Source: an uncultured Collinsella sp. (GTDB lineage: Bacteria; Actinomycetota; Coriobacteriia; Coriobacteriales; Coriobacteriaceae). Taken from it: DNA of 64,000 bases. The DNA lies in NCBI GenBank assembly GCA_959599095.1, contig CAUGGC010000002.1, positions 65,737 through 129,736 on the forward strand, in the 5' to 3' direction. The notes under the pieces are model-generated. The model was not told where the DNA came from. It worked only from the letters and a program-made list of their open reading frames with translations, and ran no database searches. A program made the translations under genes and the position numbers. Positions within the stretch are counted from its first letter, which is position 1, and each line of letters begins with the position of its first letter. This document shows, one piece after another, positions 58,962 through 64,000 of the stretch.

Positions 58962-59846
58962 TTATTTACCCGTGTTAGCAGACGGGTTATGCGAGGGGAC
59001 GACGACCTTGGACGGCTGCACGAGCGACTCGTCGTGCGCGGCAACCGCGGGGACGCTTGCCCCATCGCTTTTAGCCTTGGTGGATTCGGAACGCGCAATC
59101 TCCTCGTCGAGGGCATCGATGTCAGCGTCCTCGACCACGGCGTTGAGCGACTCAAAGACACGGTTCTTAAGGAGCGCGGTGTGCACACCCTCGGTGAGGT
59201 CGTGCAGCTTCTTAAAAGCGCGCTCGAGCTTGGCGTCGCGCTCGTCATCGGAAGTATCCATGCCAAGCATGCTCACGAGAACCTGCTCAAACATCGAAGA
59301 CTCGCGGTTTGCCGACGATACGTACTGACGCAGGTTGCGCGGCTCAATGTGGAAGCGCGACAGCTCCGAGCAGTAACGGATAATCGGGAAATCGCGACCA
59401 TCGACAAGTTCGCGGTTCTGCGGGCTCTTGATGATGCGGATAAGATCGTTTTCGGCAAGGGAGCGGATAAACGAAATCTCGACGCCGAGCATGTCGGGGA
59501 TCGTCTCGATGGGATGCAGCTTTTGCTTGGTTTCCTTGGGCTCCGTCTTAAGCGGAACATCGGACAGAAGACCCACCTCGTAAGCCAACGTGGACAGGTC
59601 CGTTGCGTTTTCCAGTCGCTGCTTAATGACGTTGAGCGGCATGTAACGGGTCTTCTGCAGGTGCAGGATGACCTCGAGACGGTCAACGTCTTCCTTGGAG
59701 TACTGGCGATACCCCTTAGGCGTACGATGAGGGGTGATGAGCCCCTCATCTTCTAGAAATCTAATTTTTGAGTTCGATAGATCGGGGTATGCGCCTCGAA
59801 GTAGATTGACGACCTGGCCGATACTCAGATAGTTGCGTTCGGCCAT
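58962..59846 (-). CDS. MerR-family regulator, FtsR-like
   Basis: The 294-residue product has an N-terminal MerR winged helix (YLSIGQVVNLLRGAYPDLSN, then KIRFLEDEGLITPHRTPKGY) and a long C-terminal region without a recognised ligand domain. In actinobacteria a MerR protein next to an FHA protein and a phosphatidyltransferase (Rv1828/FtsR beside GarA) controls ftsZ and related genes. The same neighbours occur here (FHA gene 3 bases upstream, phosphatidyltransferase beyond). Target genes are inferred by synteny only. Confidence 0.85.
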   Translation of the reverse strand: MAERNYLSIGQVVNLLRGAYPDLSNSKIRFLEDEGLITPHRTPKGYRQYSKEDVDRLEVILHLQKTRYMPLNVIKQRLENATDLSTLAYEVGLLSDVPLKTEPKETKQKLHPIETIPDMLGVEISFIRSLAENDLIRIIKSPQNRELVDGRDFPIIRYCSELSRFHIEPRNLRQYVSSANRESSMFEQVLVSMLGMDTSDDERDAKLERAFKKLHDLTEGVHTALLKNRVFESLNAVVEDADIDALDEEIARSESTKAKSDGASVPAVAAHDESLVQPSKVVVPSHNPSANTGK

Positions 59847-59849
59847 TAC

Positions 59850-60284
59850 CTACTCACCGGTTTCGATGCGCTCCGGCGTGCTCTCGTGGTAGATGAGCGT
59901 GAACGTACCGATCTGAACGGAAGAGCCGTCGTGCAGCGGAGCACCGTTGACGATGGCGCCGTCGACCCAGGTGCCGTTGAGCGAGCCCAGATCCTCAATA
60001 CGGGCGCCCAGGCCCTCGCGAATAATGCGTGCGTGGCTGCGCGAGACAGTCATGTCGTTGAGGAAGATGCCGTTCGCGGGATCGCGGCCGATGGTGGTCA
60101 CGTCGTCCTCGAGCTCAAAGGCAGCTCCGGTCTGCGGGCCCTTGACGATGGACAGAACCGGAGCGGTGATGCGCACGTTGGCCATGAGGTCGGGAACGGT
60201 GACATCGCTCGAAGGAACACGGAAAACGCAGGTAGCGTCCGCAGTCTTATCGTTCTGAGGCATATTGTTAACCTTGTTGTCCAT
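59850..60284 (-). CDS. FHA-domain protein, GarA/OdhI-like
   Basis: The 144-residue product has an FHA fold (about 40-135) with the phosphothreonine-binding motifs TIGRDPANGIFLND, SRSHARI and LGSLNGTWVDG. GarA/OdhI proteins bind 2-oxoglutarate dehydrogenase and glutamate enzymes and are switched off when a Thr in the N-terminal tail is phosphorylated. The tail here reads DATCVFR (Thr18), close to ETTSVFR of GarA, so the switch may be conserved. Neither a cognate Ser/Thr kinase nor target genes lie in the window. Confidence 0.88.
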   Translation of the reverse strand: MDNKVNNMPQNDKTADATCVFRVPSSDVTVPDLMANVRITAPVLSIVKGPQTGAAFELEDDVTTIGRDPANGIFLNDMTVSRSHARIIREGLGARIEDLGSLNGTWVDGAIVNGAPLHDGSSVQIGTFTLIYHESTPERIETGE

Positions 60285-60349
60285 GACAACCCCTATCTAA
60301 CGCGGCTACGCCGCAAAGAATGAACCGTACGTAATCATACCCCAACGAC

Positions 60350-61054
60350 TTAGTCTTCGATTTCGGGGTTAAGAAAGTCGATGTCCTCGTCCTCGGGATG
60401 CGCGATGGCCTGTTTAATGGCCAACCCTCCCTTAATGGAATAGATGACAGCGGTGAGCATGGAGAAGATGACGCCGCCATACACAAAGAAGATGCCGAGG
60501 GGCACCGAGCTGCCGTTGAGGCCCGGGAATGCCGTGAACGTGGCGGGCAGCAGATGCCAGCCGTCCACGACGGGAAAGCCCAACAACATGAGCGAGAAGC
60601 CGGTCATGAGCAGTGCCGTGGCAATCTTTCCGGGAAAGACGACGTCGATGGGGCGACGGTGGTAATGGCGCACGATGAGCGTGCCGATACCCAGATAGAT
60701 ATCGCGACCGATGATGAGCACGCAGACCCAGATGGGAAGCTCGCCGCGGACCACGAGACCCAGCACGCCGGTAAACAGCAGCGCACGGTCGCAGATGGGA
60801 TCCATAACCTTGCCGAGCCACGAGACCGTTTTGGTCATGCGGGCAATCTGGCCGTCCATCCAGTCGGTGGAAGCCGCGATGGCATAGATGACAATGGCGA
60901 CGACACGGTTGTTGTCCGTCACAAACAGGTACAGGAAGACGAGCGTGAGGACCAGGCGCGTAAAGGTGATGAAATTGGAGATCGTAAAGATCTTATTCGA
61001 CGGGTAATCGGAAGTGCCGATAAGCTCCTTTTTGATCTTCTTCTTGATGCCCAC
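60350..61054 (-). CDS. CDP-alcohol phosphatidyltransferase (PgsA2-like)
   Basis: Integral membrane enzyme that joins a CDP-alcohol to an acceptor. The 234-residue product has five or six hydrophobic helices and the CDP-OH motif DWMDGQIARMTKTVSWLGK followed by MDPICDR. GTG at 61054 is chosen since GGGGGAG lies just upstream; the open frame continues to 61180 without family similarity. A first PgsA is encoded at 39491, so this one may make another lipid such as cardiolipin. It precedes the FHA and MerR genes. Confidence 0.86.
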   Translation of the reverse strand: MGIKKKIKKELIGTSDYPSNKIFTISNFITFTRLVLTLVFLYLFVTDNNRVVAIVIYAIAASTDWMDGQIARMTKTVSWLGKVMDPICDRALLFTGVLGLVVRGELPIWVCVLIIGRDIYLGIGTLIVRHYHRRPIDVVFPGKIATALLMTGFSLMLLGFPVVDGWHLLPATFTAFPGLNGSSVPLGIFFVYGGVIFSMLTAVIYSIKGGLAIKQAIAHPEDEDIDFLNPEIED

Positions 61055-61182
61055 AGGACTCCCCCGCTGGTAAACGACAAAACTTTCGATACTATACCCG
61101 TTCTGGCGATGTCTATCCAGCGTAAGCATAGAGAGTCCAGACATGTGGAGGGTGCCTCTGGGCTGCGCTAGATTCTGCATTT

Positions 61183-61239
61183 GTGTACATCAGCCTCCAA
61201 AAGCAACATTTTTCGGCATCTTTGGTGGCTGATGTACAC
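61183..61239. repeat. Long imperfect palindrome in the divergent gap before the ABC transporter
   Basis: GTGTACATCAGCC-T-CCAAA (61183-61201) is complementary to TTTGG-T-GGCTGATGTACAC (61221-61239) with a T-T mismatch and a 19-base loop containing ATTTTT. Neither flanking gene ends here, so a terminator role is doubtful. The remainder of the gap to 61442 shows only the ribosome site AGAGAAAGG before 61443. Confidence 0.55.
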
Positions 61240-61442
61240 GTTTTGATTCGGTGATTACATCGATCGGGAAAGTTGTTGCTTTAAGCAAATGCGTGCGGGT
61301 CGAGAAGGGCTGGCGCCAAAAGAGCCCAACGGCCGTTACGGCTTCGTTAGAAACGCGCCCCACCATAGATGTTGAACCCGAAAGGTAAGGCGCGCGGGCA
61401 CGGTGGCTCGGCCCGCGCGCCCGGAAGAGAAAGGATAAACCC

Positions 61443-62167
<725 letters not shown>

Positions 62168-62171
<4 letters not shown>

Positions 62172-62938
62172 CGGGCGAGAAAGGCGGCCTGCTCGCGGGT
62201 CTGCGCGCCGAGGCCCTGAAGTCGCGCCACGCGGCACCGGTTCGCCTGGCCGTGCTCATGGCGCTGCCGATGCCGCTGCTCGGCGCGATGCCCTACCGGG
62301 GCGTGCAGATCTTCAGCGCGTGGAACTACTGGTACGCGCTCTTCCTGCCCGTGTCTCTGTCGCTCGTGGTGGCGTGCGTCGCGCGGGCGGACGCTCGCAC
62401 GCGGATGCGGGGGCTTCTGGGCCTGGGCTTCCCGCTCGGGCGCGCCTGGTGGGCCAAGGCGCTCTGGTGCCTCGCGCTCTGCACGCTCTCGAACCTCGTG
62501 GTCTTCGGCATCTACCTCGCGGGATCGGCGTTCTCCTCGCAGGGCCTCACGGCCGCGGGCACGCTCACGATGCTCCTCTGCGCGCTCGTCAACACGGTGA
62601 CCGCGGCGTGGATGATCCCCGCAGGGCTCTTCCTCACGACGCGGCTCGGAATGCTCGCGGGCATCTTCTGCCCGCTCGCCGTTCAGCTCGTGGGTGGGTT
62701 CGCCTGGTCGCTGATGCCGCTGCCGCAGCTCTTTCCGCCGTCGGCGAGCATGGTCATACCCACGAGCTTCATCCCCGTGCTGCCGAGCGGCGAGCCACTC
62801 GCGGCGGACATGGCGCTCGGCGGGGCGCTCGCGGCGGACGGCATGCTCACGCTAGCGGGCCTTGCGGTCAGCGCGCTCGCGTTCGCCGCGCTCACGGCGG
62901 CGGGCGCGGCCTGGTTCGCGCGCTCCGAGGAGAGGTGA
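62168..62938 (+). CDS. ABC transporter permease, LanE/MutE type
   Basis: The 256-residue product starts GLLAGLRAEALKSRHAAPVR, the conserved N-terminus of lantibiotic-immunity permeases, and has about six membrane helices (for example FLPVSLSLVVACVARA, LAVQLVGGFAWSLMPL). It overlaps the ATPase stop (ATGA) and the following permease. It is probably one half of a heteromeric membrane domain. Confidence 0.85.
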
Positions 62939-62943
62939 TGGCC

Positions 62944-63753
62944 ATGACACGACTCTCCGACCCGACGCCGCGCATGACTCTCCCGCGGGCCCTGCTCTCC
63001 GAGGCCCTGCGCCTGGCGCGCTCCCCGCTCACGGCGGTGCACCTCGTCTGCGGCCTGGCAGCCGGTCTTGCCTGCGGCGAGTACTTCTCCGTAACCCGAT
63101 GGGACCCGGCGCTGGGCGCGGACGCCTACGCCCAGTTCCTCGGCGCCCTCATGCCGCTCATGTCCGCCATCGTCTGTGGGCTCACCGTGGACGACGAGCG
63201 CGCTGCCGGGCGTCTCGCCAACCTCACGGCGGTCCCCTCGCGCGGGCGCGCCGTCGCGGCGAAGCTACTCGCCCTTGCGGCGCTCGGCGCGGGCGCGCTG
63301 GCCGTGGCGCTCGGCGTGTTCGGGGCCGTGCTCGCCGTTGCCGGGCGCCTGCCGCTTGGGCCCGCTCCGCTTGCGGCCGCCTGGGCGGGCATCGTGCTGG
63401 GCAGCCTGCCCCTCTACGCGCTGGGGCTCGGCGTGGCCCTGCGCCTCGGCCGCAACGCCGCCATCGGCGCCGGCGCGGCGGGTATGCTCCTCGCGTTCTT
63501 CTCAGTGGGCGGACTTGCGCACGGCCTCATGACCGGCGAGCTCACCGGTGCCCTGGCGACGCCCCTGAGCTGGGTGCCGCTCGCCTGGCCCGCGCGCCTG
63601 GGGTCGCTCGGGGTGGAGGCCTTCATCGACGCAGCACGCGCGGCGGGCCCTCTCCTCACGACTGCGCTCGCTGGCCTCGTGCTCACCCTGTTAGCCGACG
63701 CCGTCCTTCTCGCCTGGTTCTGCCGCTTCGAGGACGGGAGGGCGGATGCGTAG
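62944..63753 (+). CDS. ABC transporter permease, LanG/MutG type
   Basis: The 269-residue product has LPRALLSEALRLARSPLTAVH near the N-terminus and six hydrophobic segments, matching the second permease of the same transporter. ATG at 62944 has AGGAGAGG 8 bases upstream; ATG at 62938 overlaps the previous stop (TGATG) and is the alternative. Base composition is very G+C-rich, as for the two genes before it. Confidence 0.83.
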   Translation: MTRLSDPTPRMTLPRALLSEALRLARSPLTAVHLVCGLAAGLACGEYFSVTRWDPALGADAYAQFLGALMPLMSAIVCGLTVDDERAAGRLANLTAVPSRGRAVAAKLLALAALGAGALAVALGVFGAVLAVAGRLPLGPAPLAAAWAGIVLGSLPLYALGLGVALRLGRNAAIGAGAAGMLLAFFSVGGLAHGLMTGELTGALATPLSWVPLAWPARLGSLGVEAFIDAARAAGPLLTTALAGLVLTLLADAVLLAWFCRFEDGRADA

Positions 63754-63856
63754 GAGGCCGCTCGCCGCCATGCTCGTCCTCCTCTCCGCAGCGCTCGTCC
63801 TGGGCGGGAATGACTTGCTCGACGCCGGCTGGGGGTCGGCGCTGCGCGCAGGGCTC

Positions 63857-63885
63857 TGGACCGCTGAGCGCGGCGCTAGTACAAT
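63857..63885 (+). promoter_or_regulatory. Candidate promoter of the response-regulator gene
   Basis: TGGACC (about 63857), 17 bases, then TACAAT (about 63880), followed by a leader of under 30 bases with TCAGGAGG before the ATG. It would separate the two-component genes from the transporter genes. Confidence 0.5.
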
Positions 63886-63912
63886 TCCGACGGAAGTTTC
63901 AGGAGGTCGAAC

Positions 63913-64000
63913 ATGGCGAGGATACTGGCAGTGGATGATGAGCGGGCGATCCTCGACGCGCTCGCGCGCGTCCTCGGCCGCGACGGCCATGAGGTCGTCA
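63913..64000 (+). CDS. Response regulator, N-terminal fragment (cut by window end)
   Basis: Twenty-nine codons are visible: MARILAVDDERAILDALARV and GRDGHEVV. VDDE with the two acidic residues is the start of a CheY-like receiver domain. SD TCAGGAGG is close upstream. It follows a lantibiotic-immunity transporter, so a LanR/BceR-type regulator (OmpR family) with a histidine kinase beyond the edge is likely, but the output domain is not seen. Confidence 0.8.
   Translation, partial: MARILAVDDERAILDALARVLGRDGHEVV

Larger units (their letters stand above)
63746..64000 (+). other. Possible short hydrophobic ORF, open to window edge
   Basis: ATG at 63746 overlaps the permease stop and reads MRRRPLAAMLVLLSAALVLGG, a signal-like stretch, then LLDAGWGSALRAG. 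The frame stays open to the end of the window but from 63913 it lies over the response regulator in another frame, so only the first part could be a true small protein. No lipobox Cys is present. High G+C makes open frames unreliable; this may be noise. Confidence 0.2.

Noticed and set aside
61054..61180. Upstream extension of the second phosphatidyltransferase gene to 61180
   Set aside because: The extra 42 residues show no family similarity, while the GTG at 61054 has a strong ribosome site.

Overview
The window reads as a chromosomal segment of a high-G+C, anaerobic gut actinobacterium of the class Coriobacteriia, most likely Collinsella or a close relative. The reasons are an actinobacterial-type integration host factor (mIHF) beside gmk and rpoZ, a GarA/OdhI-like FHA protein beside a MerR regulator and a CDP-alcohol phosphatidyltransferase, a fermentative AdhE, an electron-transfer (PyrK/PyrD type 1B) pyrimidine pathway, and RNase J plus RNase Y. 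No strain-level claim is made. The genes are almost all housekeeping, tightly packed and on the plus strand up to about 49.7 kb; after that both strands are used.

Layout. 1-2.2 kb: adhE (minus, cut by the window edge). 2.2-2.6 kb: remnant of a REP-associated tyrosine transposase between inverted repeats. 2.66-2.85 kb: rpmB (minus). 3.15-8.6 kb: pyrimidine operon pyrR-pyrB-pyrC-pyrK-pyrD-pyrF behind an attenuator-like leader. 8.7-11.3 kb: mihF-gmk-rpoZ-thiI. 11.5-15.5 kb: comEA-comEC-holA. 15.6-27.5 kb: rpsT, then lepA-dusB-hemW, two J-domain proteins, mtaB-phoH-ybeY-dgkA-era-recO. 27.6-30.4 kb: rpsO, pnp. 30.4-31.4 kb: a low-G+C acetyltransferase gene between two inverted copies of a structured repeat. 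31.6-40.7 kb: rnj-ftsK-rodZ-like-yajQ-rimO-pgsA-cinA. 40.9-42.8 kb: recA-recX with an SOS promoter. 43-49.7 kb: rny, a GHKL ATPase, spoVS, miaB-miaA-hflX. 49.7-52.6 kb: the SOS regulator lexA and a membrane acyltransferase (minus), divergent from a LysM protein, nrdR and dut. 52.6-53.0 kb: a cluster of very long palindromes. 53-61 kb: glycosyltransferase (minus), trxB and a DUF1836 regulator (plus), then degV, an NlpC/P60 hydrolase, apt, MerR, FHA and a second phosphatidyltransferase (all minus). 61.4-64 kb: a more G+C-rich lantibiotic-immunity type ABC transporter (ATPase plus two permeases) and the start of a response regulator.

How the parts work together. The pyr operon covers UMP synthesis from carbamoyl aspartate onward and appears to control itself through PyrR. 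comEA, comEC, recA, recX and cinA give a DNA-uptake and recombination set, and comEA and recA share an upstream sequence element not used by their neighbours. LexA, RecA and the LysM protein form an SOS circuit: LexA-type boxes sit inside the recA and LysM promoters, and three boxes lie exactly 28 bp apart between lexA and the LysM gene. RNase J, RNase Y, PNPase and YbeY give most of the RNA-decay machinery, and MtaB, RimO, MiaB, MiaA, DusB and ThiI a large share of tRNA and ribosome modification.

The parts least explained by known families are two families of long hairpin elements, each present as an inverted pair and each with arms that vary while staying complementary; a J-domain protein whose C-terminal substrate domain is replaced by membrane segments; a GHKL ATPase locked between rny and spoVS; and a shared operator word in front of the DUF1836 regulator and degV. 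All statements come from reading the sequence; no alignments or database searches were run.
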